This document shows, in pieces, positions 41,691 through 51,207 of a stretch of DNA of 64,000 bases; the first letter of the stretch is position 1; each line of letters starts with the position of its first letter. This stretch comes from Chloroflexota bacterium (GTDB taxonomy: Bacteria; Chloroflexota; Anaerolineae; Promineifilales; Promineifilaceae). The stretch lies in contig JAJRVV010000245.1 of the NCBI GenBank assembly GCA_024277135.1, positions 1-64,000 of the forward strand. The letters are read 5' to 3'. The position numbers and the translations under genes are program-made. Under the pieces are notes generated by a model. That model worked only from the letters and a program-made list of their open reading frames with translations. It did not search any database and was not told where the DNA came from.

Positions 41691-43955
41691 ATGTGCCAAA
41701 ATAACTTCAAGATGCGTATCATCGAAGGGGAAATTCCGGCGCAAAAGGCGTGGCGGGCGTTGGCGCTGCTCTCGCCAGATCGAGGATTGGGCAAGGCGTG
41801 GCAGTTGGGGCTGGCTCTGGCCCATGCAAACAGCGGTCAATTGTTGGCGGCCGTCATCACGCCGACGGCGGATGAGGACGCTTTGGCCCGCGCCCGGCAG
41901 ATGGCGGAGCGGGTCAAAATCGCCAGCCAATCCCACAGCGAAGCGACTCTCTTGATCGTTGAATCGGCCCAGTATGACCAGGGGGTGATTGATCTGGCGC
42001 GCCAGGCGGCCGTTGACCTGGTGTTGACGGTTGCCGATGATTTGATCTGGCATGATTTGAGCCGCGTTCCCTGCGCGCTGGGGGCGATGCGGGGGTCATT
42101 TGAAACGGAAGAGAGCGTCGGCGAATTGAAACGCATTCTAGTGCCGACTTCCGGCGGCCCTAATACGGCGCACGCCTTCAACTTTTTGCTGCCGCTGACG
42201 CCGGGCGTAGAAGTCACCGCGCTTTACGTGGCCCGACAAGCGCGGGGGGCGCACGAATCAGCGTTGGGACGGGCGCGGATGCGGCAAACGCTCAATTTTG
42301 TGGGGGCGGAAAATCGAATCCAGACGAAACTGGTACACGGCCGTACCATCACTGAAGCCATCGTGCGCGAGGCGGGCCAGGGGTACGACTTGGTGGTGAT
42401 TGGGGCCAGCCGGGAAAGCTCGCTGGACAAAGTGTTGTTTGGCGACATTCCAGCGGCGGTGGTGCGCCAGAGCAAGACGCCGATCATGATTGTGCGTGAG
42501 CCGGAAAGCCGGTTGGGTCATCTGGCGGGACGCGCTGCCTGGCGTCTGCAAAATTTTGTGCCCCGGCTCAATCTAAACGCCCGCACGCAGGCATATGTCC
42601 GCATTCGCCGCTCGGCGCGGCCAACCGCCGATTTCTTCATTCTCATTGGGCTGGCGGCGTTGATTGCGGCGTTGGGCCTCATTGTCAACAGCCCGGCGGT
42701 GGTGATTGGCGCCATGCTGGTGGCGCCGCTGATGTCGCCGATTGTGGGCATTGGCATGGCGATGGTGTTGGGCGACGTTCGCTTTTTACGGTTGTCGCTG
42801 GGGGCGGTGGCGCGGGGGTTGGCGCTGGCTGTTTTCCTGGGGGGGCTGGCTGGTTTGCTGCAATTGGGACGGCCGTTAACGCCGGAAATCCTGGCCCGCA
42901 CCCAACCGACGCTGATTGACCTGGCGATTGCCCTCTTTTCAGGGATGGCCGGCGCCTATGCGTTGAGCCATTCAGATGCGGCGGGGGCGCTGCCGGGCGT
43001 GGCCATTGCCGCCGCGCTGGTTCCGCCGCTGGCTGGGATGGGCATCGCGCTGACGACGGGAGATTTTCGCAGTTCGTTTGGGGCGTTGCTGCTGTTCACC
43101 ACCAACTTTGTGGCCATCAGTTCGGCGGCGGCGCTGGTGTTTTTGGTTTTGGGGTTTCGGCCGTCGCCGGCGCAGAAGGATCGGCGGCAGGTGCGGGCGC
43201 GGACGGCGCGGATGGCGGTGGTTTTGGTGGCGCTGGTGGCGGCGCTACTGGGATTTACCACCTATAACCTGGCGCAAGATTCCCGCCAGCGGGCGCGAAT
43301 TTATGAGGTGACGGAGGCGCAGGTGACGGCCGTCGCCGGGGCGGAACTGGCGGATTTGGAGATTGTGTCGTTTGCGGACGGCCGTCTTCAGTTGGAAATC
43401 ACCGCCCGATCCACGCGGCCCATCCCCTACAACCGGGTGGCCGACTTGCAGGAGAGCATCGGCATCCAACTGGCGGCGGAAGGGGTGATCCAGGACATCG
43501 CGCTGACGATGACGGTCATCGAAGTGACGGAGCTGGACCCGCTGCTGCCGCCGACGCCGACGCCGACCTTCACGTCCACCTTCACGCCCACGCCCGGCCC
43601 CACGCCGACCAACACGCCGACGCCGACCCATACGCCATCGCCTACGCCGACGAACACGCCGACGGTGATTCCCACCGACACGCCCACGCCCATCCCCACC
43701 GACACCCCCACCGTAATTCCCACTGACACCCCCACGCCAACGCCGACGCCGCCCGCGGCCGTCGTCGCTTATCCGTTTGGGCTGAATTTGCGGGCGGAAC
43801 CGGGCGTGTCCGGCGAGATTTTGGGGGTTGTGCCGGTGGAGACGGTGGTCGTTTTGCTGGATGGCTCTGTGGAATTGGATGGGTTTTTGTGGCAGGAAAT
43901 TTTGGTGGATGGGCAGTCGGGATGGGTGTCGGCGGCGTTTTTGGCACGGCCGTAA
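41691..43955 (+). CDS. Fusion of universal-stress-like domains, DUF389 membrane domain and SH3b
   Basis: A 754-aa protein (747 if started at ATG 41712). Residues ~1-140 look like a degenerate universal-stress domain; ~145-275 is a clear one ('[23 protein letters not shown]', '[37 protein letters not shown]'). Residues ~310-520 are a DUF389 membrane domain with several helices ('[30 protein letters not shown]', '[22 protein letters not shown]'). Then come a periplasmic region, a ~60-residue Thr/Pro linker and a C-terminal SH3b domain ('[28 protein letters not shown]', 'WVSAAFL'). The fusion suggests a membrane sensor or transporter with cytosolic nucleotide binding and external wall binding. 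Function not known. Confidence 0.85.
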   Translation: MCQNNFKMRIIEGEIPAQKAWRALALLSPDRGLGKAWQLGLALAHANSGQLLAAVITPTADEDALARARQMAERVKIASQSHSEATLLIVESAQYDQGVIDLARQAAVDLVLTVADDLIWHDLSRVPCALGAMRGSFETEESVGELKRILVPTSGGPNTAHAFNFLLPLTPGVEVTALYVARQARGAHESALGRARMRQTLNFVGAENRIQTKLVHGRTITEAIVREAGQGYDLVVIGASRESSLDKVLFGDIPAAVVRQSKTPIMIVREPESRLGHLAGRAAWRLQNFVPRLNLNARTQAYVRIRRSARPTADFFILIGLAALIAALGLIVNSPAVVIGAMLVAPLMSPIVGIGMAMVLGDVRFLRLSLGAVARGLALAVFLGGLAGLLQLGRPLTPEILARTQPTLIDLAIALFSGMAGAYALSHSDAAGALPGVAIAAALVPPLAGMGIALTTGDFRSSFGALLLFTTNFVAISSAAALVFLVLGFRPSPAQKDRRQVRARTARMAVVLVALVAALLGFTTYNLAQDSRQRARIYEVTEAQVTAVAGAELADLEIVSFADGRLQLEITARSTRPIPYNRVADLQESIGIQLAAEGVIQDIALTMTVIEVTELDPLLPPTPTPTFTSTFTPTPGPTPTNTPTPTHTPSPTPTNTPTVIPTDTPTPIPTDTPTVIPTDTPTPTPTPPAAVVAYPFGLNLRAEPGVSGEILGVVPVETVVVLLDGSVELDGFLWQEILVDGQSGWVSAAFLARP

Positions 43956-43982
43956 CCCCCGGCGAAATCACCTCATCCGGTT

Positions 43983-44010
43983 TTGTCAATCAGGCAAAAG
44001 AGAGTATAAT
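43983..44010 (+). promoter_or_regulatory. Promoter of tRNA-Lys
   Basis: -35 TTGTCA (43983-43988), 16-bp spacer, -10 TATAAT (44005-44010), 17 bases before the mature tRNA 5' end. Confidence 0.75.
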
Positions 44011-44027
44011 TTTGGCCGCAATTTTGA

Positions 44028-44100
44028 GGCCCTGTAGCTCAACTGGCAGAGCAGTTGACTCTTAATCAATTGGTTGTGGGTTCGAGTCCCTCCAGGGTCA
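44028..44100 (+). tRNA. tRNA-Lys (anticodon CUU)
   Basis: A 73-nt cloverleaf. Acceptor stem GGCCCTG pairs with CAGGGTC (one G-U), discriminator A. D arm GCTC...GAGC. Anticodon stem GTTGA/TCAAT with loop CTCTTAA, giving anticodon CUU. T arm GTGGG-TTCGAGT-CCCTC, with one T-T mismatch. The CCA end is not encoded. A promoter lies upstream and a terminator just downstream. Confidence 0.95.
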
Positions 44101-44110
44101 TAACCGGAAG

Positions 44111-44136
44111 CCGCTCAGATGATGGGCGGTTTTTTT
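44111..44136 (+). terminator. Intrinsic terminator of tRNA-Lys
   Basis: Stem CCGCTC / GGGCGG (one G-U pair) with a 7-nt loop, followed by TTTTTTT. Confidence 0.8.
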
Positions 44137-44156
44137 GTGGGAAACGGCCGTGCCCC

Positions 44157-44864
44157 CTACTCACCACCCCGGCAAGAGCTATCTTTGGATACGACAAGAT
44201 ACCCCATCATCGGGATTTCCTGCTCGATATACCGTTGTTTCTGAATCGAGAAAAAGCGGACGGACGCCTCCACTTCAAATGTGACCATCTTTTCTCCCAA
44301 AAACGATTGAAAACTGGAGAAACCGGGGTCTTTGGGAACGGCAAAAATGCGCACCACGCACCCTTCGGCTGTTTACTGAAACTGATTGATTGATCAGCCG
44401 TTCTCGTTCTTCGGCGTCTTCGCTGGTGGCGACGGAAAACCCGGTTAAATGGGCAAATGCGCCTTCTGCCCGATCAATGGCAACGACTTGTCCTGATTCC
44501 ACCAGTTGCCAAACCGCTCTATTTGCGAGAAATCGCTGCCGGATGGTTTGACGCCGCTGATGTGAATGTCCGTGACAAACACACCTCCATCCCCTGTGTT
44601 TGCCATCGCAATCGGTTTGTTAGAGGCGAATGTCAACACTTGAACTTGATCCCGCCAGGCAACCACCTGCCGCACCTGGGGCAGCGCCGAGAGAATGAAA
44701 ATGATGGCTCCGGCGGCGACAGAGAACACGCCAATGACATTGGCAATGTAACGCAACTGGTTTTTCCAGGCGGATTGGTAACTGCTGCACTGGTTGCAAA
44801 GGATGGCTTGATGGGGAATGTCAGCCCCACAAGCAATACATGGTTTCTCACTCTTTTCAGTCAT
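44157..44864 (-). pseudogene. Zinc-ribbon membrane protein gene with two frameshifts
   Basis: The 5' part (44445-44864) encodes 'CIACGADIPHQAILCNQCSSYQ', a zinc ribbon, then one transmembrane helix ('YIANVIGVFSVAAGAIIFILSAL') and an external region. Near 44515 the coding sense moves to a second frame ('VESGQVVAIDRAEGAFAHLTGF', ORF 44275-44502). Near 44355 it moves to a third ('VVRIFAVPKDPGFSSFQSFLGE', ORF 44157-44357). Concatenated, these give one protein-like sequence of ~235 aa. Either the gene is dead or the assembly has two single-base errors. It lies 20 bases downstream of the ankyrin/HEAT gene on the same strand. Confidence 0.6.
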
Positions 44865-44884
44865 TGGCTACCTCCGATGTTGGA

Positions 44885-45943
44885 TCATTTTTCTTGTTTG
44901 GATGCCCACATTTGTAACGCTTCGGCAGCCATATCCCGCACATTTTGAGATTCATCCGTTTGCAGGGCTTGCAGCGAGGGCACGGCCGTCCCGATGTCCG
45001 CCACATATTTAGCAATTCGATACAACGCCCAGGCCGCCATCGTCCGCGCATCTGGTTCCGGATCGGCCAGGCGTTGGGTCAGGTCGGGGATGGTTGACGA
45101 TACATCCAGGCCGTTGGTGGCGGCATAGCCCAGGGTGATGGCGGCGTCATGCCGGATATCGAGCGATTCGGCCGAGAGCAGGCTGACGATGGTGGGCAAA
45201 ATCCCCAGAAAATCCAATCCTTCTTGCGCGGCAGAGACCAGCAGAGACATGCCGCCCAGTTTGACGGCTTCGTCGCTGGCGGCAAACAATTCGCCAATTG
45301 CTGCCCATTGGCGGGCGCGGACATAGTGGATGGTCAGCGCGGAACCGACGTTGGTGCGGGTTTCGGCGTCAGGGTCGCGGGTCAATTGATGCAGGCGGGG
45401 CACGGCCGTGCTGATGCCAATGCCCCGGCGCACAGCCCGATCTATGCGGTCGGCGGCGTTCTGGCGCGCGGCCGTCTCCTCGGCCGCCAAATCCGCCACA
45501 ATTTGCGGCAAATCCTGCCGCAGCCGCGCCGTCGCCAGGTAGCGCAAAAAACCTTCCCACGCCTGGGCCGCTTCAGGATTGACCATACCTGATTCCGTAT
45601 TTTCCTTGAGGATGTTGACCTTAACCTGCACGCTGGACAGGAGATCGTCAGACACTTGCGCCCCTCCATCCAGAAGCTGGCCGACCACTTTCATATGCCC
45701 GGCAAAAGCGGCGTTCATGAGCGGGGTTTTGTCCGCGCCGCCCAGATTTTCGATGTCGGCGCCGGCTGCCAGGAGGTGGGTGACGATTTCTGTGTGACCG
45801 TATTCGGCGGCTTCGTTGAGGGCGGTGTTGTTGTAGGCGTCACGGCCGTTTACGTCAGCGCCCGCCGCCAATGCCGCTTTGACCTCATCCAAATTCCCCT
45901 GTGCGGCCGCTTTAAGCAATTGTTCGTTGGGCGTCATGTTCAT
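44885..45943 (-). CDS. Ankyrin and HEAT repeat protein
   Basis: A 352-aa solenoid protein. Residues ~5-100 hold three ankyrin repeats ('EQLLKAAAQGNLDEVKAALAAGADVNGRD', 'NTALNEAAEYGHTEIVTHLLAAGADIE', 'TPLMNAAFAGHMKVVGQLLDGGAQV'). Residues ~150-350 hold several HEAT repeats ('DPDAETRTNVGSALTIHYV', 'SLDIRHDAAITLGYAATNGLD', 'PDARTMAAWALYRIAKYV', 'QNVRDMAAEALQMWA'). Both repeat types bind proteins, so it is probably an adaptor. It has no signal peptide. A 'ggaggatgaac' ribosome binding site precedes the ATG. It is followed by the frameshifted zinc-ribbon gene, perhaps as one operon. Partner unknown. Confidence 0.85.
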   Translation of the reverse strand: MNMTPNEQLLKAAAQGNLDEVKAALAAGADVNGRDAYNNTALNEAAEYGHTEIVTHLLAAGADIENLGGADKTPLMNAAFAGHMKVVGQLLDGGAQVSDDLLSSVQVKVNILKENTESGMVNPEAAQAWEGFLRYLATARLRQDLPQIVADLAAEETAARQNAADRIDRAVRRGIGISTAVPRLHQLTRDPDAETRTNVGSALTIHYVRARQWAAIGELFAASDEAVKLGGMSLLVSAAQEGLDFLGILPTIVSLLSAESLDIRHDAAITLGYAATNGLDVSSTIPDLTQRLADPEPDARTMAAWALYRIAKYVADIGTAVPSLQALQTDESQNVRDMAAEALQMWASKQEK

Positions 45944-46068
45944 CCTCCATGCAGATGTCTGCCAGAAAACAGGATGCCAGCCGCTTCAGTTCGGCGGCTG
46001 GCAAGTTGGCGCTTAGATAGTTGGTGGAGTTGGGGTTGGACGGCCGTTTGCACAAAGAAGTCCGCCCA

Positions 46069-46581
46069 TCACTGCTCTGATGAATCCTTGGGATGTACCA
46101 GCAGCGCCGGAACGTCGACTTGGCGCATCACACGGTTAGCAATATCGCCGAAGAAAAAGCGCTTCACCCCATCCTGGGCGCGGGTAGACATGGCAATCAC
46201 ATCAATCCCATGTTTCTTCGTGAGCCGGATAATCTCCTGGGCCGGTTCATCTGTAAAGCACACTGACATCGAGACCTCATACCCCTGATCCGACAAACGC
46301 TGTATTGTGGGCAGGAGTTCCACCTCGGCGTCCGCCTCAAGGCTGTCCTCCTGTTGGTGGGCATAGATCGGATGCGTCTTGGGGCCAACCGGATTACCGC
46401 CCGGATCGAGCGCATAACCAGAGCCGGGGTCCGGCGCAGCGATGCCCAGGGCGCGAGGCGGTTTGGTCACGTAAAGCAAAATGAGTTCATTCTGCTGAGC
46501 CGGCAGCAGGGATTCCACATACGGCAGAATTTTTCGGCTCGACTTAGATCGGGTGACAGGGATCAACACTTTCTTCTTCAT
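46069..46581 (-). CDS. Universal stress protein (UspA family)
   Basis: A 170-aa cytoplasmic nucleotide-binding protein. 'KKKVLIPVTRSKSSRKILPYVESLL' is the N-terminal strand and helix. 'HGIDVIAMSTRAQDGVKRFFFGDIANRVMRQVDVPALLVHP' contains a degenerate version of the ATP loop (family G-2x-G-9x-G-S/T). 'MSTRAQDG' departs from the usual G-x-x-G, so ATP binding is uncertain. ATG 46581 is chosen because GGAG lies nine bases upstream; the ORF track start is eight codons earlier. It lies downstream of oppF on the same strand with a gap of about 80 bases. A weak GCCAGCCGC/GCGGCTGGC hairpin follows the gene (45976-46002). Confidence 0.88.
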   Translation of the reverse strand: MKKKVLIPVTRSKSSRKILPYVESLLPAQQNELILLYVTKPPRALGIAAPDPGSGYALDPGGNPVGPKTHPIYAHQQEDSLEADAEVELLPTIQRLSDQGYEVSMSVCFTDEPAQEIIRLTKKHGIDVIAMSTRAQDGVKRFFFGDIANRVMRQVDVPALLVHPKDSSEQ

Positions 46582-46659
46582 CAGGGTTGTCTCCTCGACT
46601 CGCACACTGGGGACATCGCCTCATGTCGGCCGGTTGCCCAAGCCCAGAGGCCGGTTCAT

Positions 46660-47679
46660 CTACTCCTCGGCCCCCTTTAGAGTCAATTTATCTACCAAAT
46701 GGCAGGCGGCAAAATGGCCGGGCTGATACTCTCTCCATTCGGGTTTCTCGGCCTTACAAATATCCTCTGCGTACTGGCAGCGGGGATGAAAGTGACAGCC
46801 TGGCGGGGGATCAATGGGGCTGGGGATCTCCCCTTGCAAGATGATCGGCCGCATCGAAGTATCCGGGTCAGGCGCTGGAATAGCCGACATCAGCGCTTCC
46901 GTGTAAGGGTGCAGGGGGTTGAAAAACAAATCTTTGGTGGGCGACATTTCCACGATCCGGCCCAAATACATGACCGCCACCCGGTCGCTGATATACTCAA
47001 CCACACTCAGATCGTGGGCGATAAAGAGAAGCGTCAAGTCAAATTCATCCTGCAAATCTACCAGGAGATTCAGTATCTCGGCTTGAACCGAAACATCCAG
47101 GGCTGAAACAGACTCGTCACAAACAATAAACTCAGGATGCAGAACGAGTGCGCGGGCAATGCCAATGCGCTGTCGCTGACCGCCGCTAAAAGCATGGGGG
47201 AAACGCCGCAGATGTTCGATGTTCAACCGGCAGCGCAGCGCGATGTCAGCCACACGTTCGTTCAACGCTTTTCCCCGGGCTACGTTGTTTACCACCAGCG
47301 GCTCGGCAATGATGTCGCGGACAGTCATGCGCGGATTGAGAGAGGAGTATGGGTCCTGGAAGATCATCTGCATATGCTGCCGAAACGCTTTTAGCTCTTT
47401 CCTGTTCAAAGCCAGCACGTCGGTGGCTTCCCCTTCCTGGAGATGGAAGTAGACGCTGCCGCTGGTCGGTTCAAATGCGCGCAGAATGGCCCGCCCGACA
47501 GTCGTTTTGCCGGAGCCGCTCTCCCCTACCAATCCTAAAGTTTCGCCCTTGTTAATGTAAAAGCTGACGTCGTCCACAGCCTTCACCGTCTGGGCGCTGG
47601 CGCTGAAGCGTCCCGCGCGCAGAGGGAAAAACTTCCTTAGATTTTTTACTTCTATTAGTTTGAGGGTTTCTTCAGCCAT
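46660..47679 (-). CDS. oppF: Peptide ABC transporter ATP-binding protein OppF/DppF
   Basis: A 339-aa ATPase of the oligopeptide/dipeptide importer. Walker A '[18 protein letters not shown]', Q-loop '[18 protein letters not shown]', signature '[36 protein letters not shown]' with Walker B, and switch '[16 protein letters not shown]'. The C-terminal '[25 protein letters not shown]' is the oligopeptide-type extension with the cysteine cluster. It pairs with OppD to drive OppBC. Last gene of the opp operon, 11 bases after oppD. Confidence 0.95.
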   Translation of the reverse strand: MAEETLKLIEVKNLRKFFPLRAGRFSASAQTVKAVDDVSFYINKGETLGLVGESGSGKTTVGRAILRAFEPTSGSVYFHLQEGEATDVLALNRKELKAFRQHMQMIFQDPYSSLNPRMTVRDIIAEPLVVNNVARGKALNERVADIALRCRLNIEHLRRFPHAFSGGQRQRIGIARALVLHPEFIVCDESVSALDVSVQAEILNLLVDLQDEFDLTLLFIAHDLSVVEYISDRVAVMYLGRIVEMSPTKDLFFNPLHPYTEALMSAIPAPDPDTSMRPIILQGEIPSPIDPPPGCHFHPRCQYAEDICKAEKPEWREYQPGHFAACHLVDKLTLKGAEE

Positions 47680-47690
47680 AATTTTCTGCC

Positions 47691-48716
47691 TTAATCCTCA
47701 TACAAGAAACAATTCACAGTATGATTCTCGCTAATCTGCGTGATACGCGGCACATCAACATCGCACCGGCCGGGGATCATTTGTTGGCAGCGGGTGTGGA
47801 AGCGGCAGCCTCGCGGCCGGGCCAGTGGGCTGGGAACCTGTCCCTCAATCGCTACCAGGCGTTGATTTTTTCCCTTGCCGATGCGTGGGATCGCGTTCAG
47901 TAAATTGATTGTATAGGGGTGCTTGGCGTGGTAGAAAATATCGCGCCGGGAGCCTTGCTCTACCACCTCGCCCAGATACATGACCGCAATTTCATCGGCG
48001 ATTTGGGCGATCACACCCAAATTGTGCGTGATGAAAATGATCGCCATCCCAAACTCATTTTGCAGTTCTTTCATCATCTCCAAAACCTGAGCTTGAATGG
48101 TCACATCCAGGGCTGTCGTCGGCTCGTCGGCGATGAGGAGCGAAGGATGGCTGGAGAGGGCGACAGCGATCATGGCCCGCTGCCGCATGCCGCCGGACAA
48201 TTCAAAAGGATACTGCTTGAAACGCTGCCGGGGGTTGGGAATCCCTACCCGATCTAACAAATCAATTGCAATTTCCTGGGCTTCCTGCTTGCTTACATCG
48301 CGGTGCTCCAGGATGGCTTCCATAATCTGATTGCCAATGGTATATACCGGGGAGAAGGAACTCATCGGTTCTTGAAAGATGACGGCTACATCCCCCCCGC
48401 GAATACTTCGGATTTTGCGGCCGTTTTGTTTAAGCTGCGTAATTTCGACGACTTCGCCATCTTTGCGAGTCAGCTCAATCGAGGAGCCTTTGCCGATGAT
48501 CGAGTTCTTGGGCAGGAGCCGCATGATGGCCTGGGTGCTCACGCTCTTTCCGGAGCCGCTCTCGCCTACAATGCCTAACGTTCGCCCCTGATCTACGGAG
48601 AAATTGACGCCGTCAACGGCGGTGATGATCCCTTCATCTGTTTTGAATGAAATTCTGAGGTCTTTTACCTTGAGCAGGTGATACCCATTGTTAGATTCGT
48701 TTGTTGTCATACCCAT
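47691..48716 (-). CDS. oppD: Peptide ABC transporter ATP-binding protein OppD/DppD
   Basis: A 341-aa ATPase. Walker A '[21 protein letters not shown]', Q-loop 'VAVIFQEPMSSFSPVYTIGNQI', signature 'ELSGGMRQRAMIAVALSSHPSLLIADEPTTALDVTIQ', switch 'MAIIFITHNLGVIAQI', and the C-terminal oligopeptide extension 'ARPRGCRFHTRCQQMIPGRCD'. It is located between oppC (20 bases upstream) and oppF. It may start two codons later (MTTNE). Confidence 0.95.
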   Translation of the reverse strand: MGMTTNESNNGYHLLKVKDLRISFKTDEGIITAVDGVNFSVDQGRTLGIVGESGSGKSVSTQAIMRLLPKNSIIGKGSSIELTRKDGEVVEITQLKQNGRKIRSIRGGDVAVIFQEPMSSFSPVYTIGNQIMEAILEHRDVSKQEAQEIAIDLLDRVGIPNPRQRFKQYPFELSGGMRQRAMIAVALSSHPSLLIADEPTTALDVTIQAQVLEMMKELQNEFGMAIIFITHNLGVIAQIADEIAVMYLGEVVEQGSRRDIFYHAKHPYTINLLNAIPRIGKGKNQRLVAIEGQVPSPLARPRGCRFHTRCQQMIPGRCDVDVPRITQISENHTVNCFLYED

Positions 48717-48736
48717 TATTTATCCCCATATCACGA

Positions 48737-49888
48737 TCAGCCGCTCACCTGGTATGGATCTGCAGCGTCTCTTACCCCATCCCCCAATACGGTAAAGGCC
48801 AGCACCGAAGTGACCACAAAAGCGGCCGGTATGAACAGCCAGGGAGCTTGCTGGATGGCGCGAACCGTCTGCGCATCTTGCAGTAGAACGCCCCAACTGA
48901 TTGTTGGCGGACGCAGACCCAGCCCCACGAAACTGAGCGCGGTCTCGCTCAAAATCACGTAAGGGAATGAAATGACCAGATCAACGATGATGTAACTCAT
49001 AAAGGCCGGCAGTAAGTGCCGGGCAATGATTCGACCAGGACTGGCTCCGGCTAACGTAGCGGCCACCACATAATCCTCGCCGCGCAGGCTGAGCAGCTTG
49101 CCGCGAATACGGCGGGCCAGCGTCGGCCAGCCAACGACCGCCAAAATCAAAGTCATGGCGAAATAAACCTGGGTAGACGACCATTCTTGGGGAAAGGCGG
49201 CCGCCAACCCCATGTACAGCGGAATTACCGGAACGACGCGCACAATCTCAGTTAACCGTTGGATGAGATAATCTGTCCAGCCGCCAAAATAGCCGGCCAC
49301 CCCGCCGATGATTAAGGCCAACATGAAGGAGATGAGTACCCCCAGCACGCCAATGGATAATGAGGTGCGCGTGGCGATCAGGGCACGGCCGAAGACGTCT
49401 CGCCCTAGACTGTCGGTGCCGAAGAGATGAACCGACCCTTCACTGATCCCAAACAGATGGGTTTTCATCTTTATCAGACCCAATAATTTGAACGGTTCGC
49501 CCGGAACGAAGAATTGAATCTCGCGGCGAATGGAAGGGTCAATCGTGCTCTCCATGCGTAAAGTTTCTGGGTTGCGCTCTGATTTAATGCCGGGGAGAAA
49601 CGGCCGTAACGCACAGCCATCATCGTTGCAAAAACGGGGGATTTGGGGGCTGACCAATACCGCATCACTTAATCGGGTCGTGCCGGTATAGGGCGCTAGA
49701 AAATCAGCAAAAAGCCCCAGGAACACCATGAAGAGCAGATAGTACGCCCCGGCCTGGGCCACGCGGTGCTTGCGAAAACGCCACAAAATTAACTGAAATT
49801 GGGTGGCTGAATAATAGCGCAGCGCCTCTTCTGACTCGGTGTTGTCAGGCGTGGGCGCTGCTGTTGAGGACAAATCGGCGGTTGTCAT
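48737..49888 (-). CDS. oppC: Peptide ABC transporter permease OppC
   Basis: A 383-aa permease with an N-terminal cytoplasmic tail, a first helix ('QAGAYYLLFMVFLGLFADFLAPY'), a long extracellular insertion of ~110 residues, and five C-terminal helices. 'HLFGTDSLGRDVFGRALIATRTSLSIGVLG' is the OppC hallmark. The EAA loop is 'GEDYVVAATLAGASPGRIIARHLLPA', and the end is 'VLGDGVRDAADP'. The insertion between helix 1 and the hallmark is longer than in the E. coli protein. It lies five bases from the end of oppB. Confidence 0.94.
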   Translation of the reverse strand: MTTADLSSTAAPTPDNTESEEALRYYSATQFQLILWRFRKHRVAQAGAYYLLFMVFLGLFADFLAPYTGTTRLSDAVLVSPQIPRFCNDDGCALRPFLPGIKSERNPETLRMESTIDPSIRREIQFFVPGEPFKLLGLIKMKTHLFGISEGSVHLFGTDSLGRDVFGRALIATRTSLSIGVLGVLISFMLALIIGGVAGYFGGWTDYLIQRLTEIVRVVPVIPLYMGLAAAFPQEWSSTQVYFAMTLILAVVGWPTLARRIRGKLLSLRGEDYVVAATLAGASPGRIIARHLLPAFMSYIIVDLVISFPYVILSETALSFVGLGLRPPTISWGVLLQDAQTVRAIQQAPWLFIPAAFVVTSVLAFTVLGDGVRDAADPYQVSG

Positions 49889-49893
49889 ATTCC

Positions 49894-50889
49894 TTAACCT
49901 CCGGTTAGCTTGACGCGCGGATCCAGGATCGCGAGGGCGATGTCTGAGAGAAAATTCATAAACACGATCATAAAGGTCAGGATGAGCAAGATAGCGCCGG
50001 CCACAAACATATCTAAATCGAGATATGATTTGAGCAGCAGTTCCCCCAGCTCCGGCAAGCCCAAGACCAAAGCCACAATCGGCAGTTCAGAAAAGATGCG
50101 GTTAGCGTCAAAACTCATGGTGCTGACGACGGGGTTGATGGCTAGCCGGGCCGGGTATTTAAGCAGCAGCTTCCATTCCGGGACGCCCCGGGCGCGGGCT
50201 GCGGTCACGGACAGGCTGTTCAACTCGTCGAGCATGGTAGCGCGCACGGTTTGTAGTTGGAAGGCTGTGGCCGACCAGGCCAGGACGATGGCCGGGACGA
50301 TGAGGTGGCGGATCAGGTCTAACGCCTTTTCAAGGCTCCACGGGGCATCCTTGTACTCCGGCGAGATAAGCCCGCCGACAGAAGAGTCAAAATAAGTGAT
50401 GGCGATGTACAGCATGACCAGGGCCAGCAAGAAGTTGGGCAGGGCTAACCCCAAATAACTAAACACGGTCAACGAGTAATCTTCAATTGAGTTACGTCTG
50501 ATGGCGGCATACATGCCCACCGGTATCGCAATCAGATAGGTTACGATCAATGTTGAGAAAAGGATCGCCAGGGTTAGCCAGATTTTTTGTCCAATGACGT
50601 TGTTGACCGAAGTTTGAAAGGCAAAGGCTTCCCCAAAGTCACCGTGAAGGACAATGCCTCCAATCCAACTGAAATAACGCTCCGGGGCCGGCCGGTCGAG
50701 GCCAAATTCCGCCCGGATGTTTTCCAGGTCTGATTCGGTGATGTTGGTGCCCGTCCCCGAAAATTTACGGAACGCCCACCGCTCGGCGTAGTCGCCGGGC
50801 GGGAGTTCCATAATTGCAAAAACCATGATCGACACGAAGAACATGGTCACAGCCATGCCGATGATACGCTGAATCAGAAAACGGAGCAT
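49894..50889 (-). CDS. oppB: Peptide ABC transporter permease OppB
   Basis: A 331-aa permease with six transmembrane helices. The N-terminus 'MLRFLIQRIIGMAVTMFFVSIMVFAIMELPPGD' and the periplasmic 'IRAEFGLDRPAPERYFSWIGGIVLHGDFGEAFAFQTSV' are typical of OppB/DppB. The EAA-like loop is 'LNSLSVTAARARGVPEWKLLLKYPAR'. It is the first permease gene after oppA; the 318-base gap between them holds a 101-bp element and other repeats. A 'aaggaggagaaga' ribosome binding site precedes the ATG. Confidence 0.94.
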   Translation of the reverse strand: MLRFLIQRIIGMAVTMFFVSIMVFAIMELPPGDYAERWAFRKFSGTGTNITESDLENIRAEFGLDRPAPERYFSWIGGIVLHGDFGEAFAFQTSVNNVIGQKIWLTLAILFSTLIVTYLIAIPVGMYAAIRRNSIEDYSLTVFSYLGLALPNFLLALVMLYIAITYFDSSVGGLISPEYKDAPWSLEKALDLIRHLIVPAIVLAWSATAFQLQTVRATMLDELNSLSVTAARARGVPEWKLLLKYPARLAINPVVSTMSFDANRIFSELPIVALVLGLPELGELLLKSYLDLDMFVAGAILLILTFMIVFMNFLSDIALAILDPRVKLTGG

Positions 50890-50967
50890 ATCTTCTCCTC
50901 CTTTATGTATGATTGAAGTAAGAATGCTCTACAATTCACTTAATACCTGCTGTTCTGAAAATAGATT

Positions 50968-51077
50968 AGATTCAGTAGATCAAGATTTTTGCCACGAATG
51001 ACACGAATTACACGAAAAACAAGTTCTTAATCGTGAAATTCGTGAAATTCGCGGCAAATTTTGGATCTACTGAGATT
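50968..51077. mobile_element. 101-bp-type inverted-repeat element, copy 3, with AGATT direct repeats
   Basis: 50973-51072 (100 bp) has the same CAGTAGATC...GATCTACTG ends as copies 1 and 2 but more internal changes and one missing base. It is flanked by AGATT on both sides. It lies between oppA and oppB. Confidence 0.85.
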
Positions 51078-51078
51078 G

Positions 51079-51175
51079 GAGTCCAAAGCGTACTTTGTAC
51101 TTTGGACTCCATATTCTGCAAACGTGTCCCCCGCCTCAACCTCTCTCCCTTGAGGGAGAGGGTGAGGGGTGTCGC
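51079..51175. repeat. Two further palindromes in the oppA-oppB gap
   Basis: GGAGTCCAAAG / CTTTGGACTCC forms an 11-bp perfect stem around 51078-51110. 'ctctcccttgagggagag' forms another around 51141-51160 and is of a type common in intergenic bacterial DNA. Together with the 101-bp element they fill the whole 50890-51207 gap; no gene is present. Confidence 0.6.
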
Positions 51176-51207
51176 ATTGGCGACAGAGCAAGGGGTTCGC
51201 CTGGTCT

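Noticed and set aside
43545-43760. Tandem repeat of ACGCCGACG/CACGCCC-type units
   Set aside because: Explained by the Thr/Pro-rich linker of the USP-DUF389-SH3b protein.
44055-44393. 112-aa plus-strand ORF after the tRNA
   Set aside because: It starts inside the tRNA, crosses the terminator and opposes the coding-like frames of the zinc-ribbon pseudogene.
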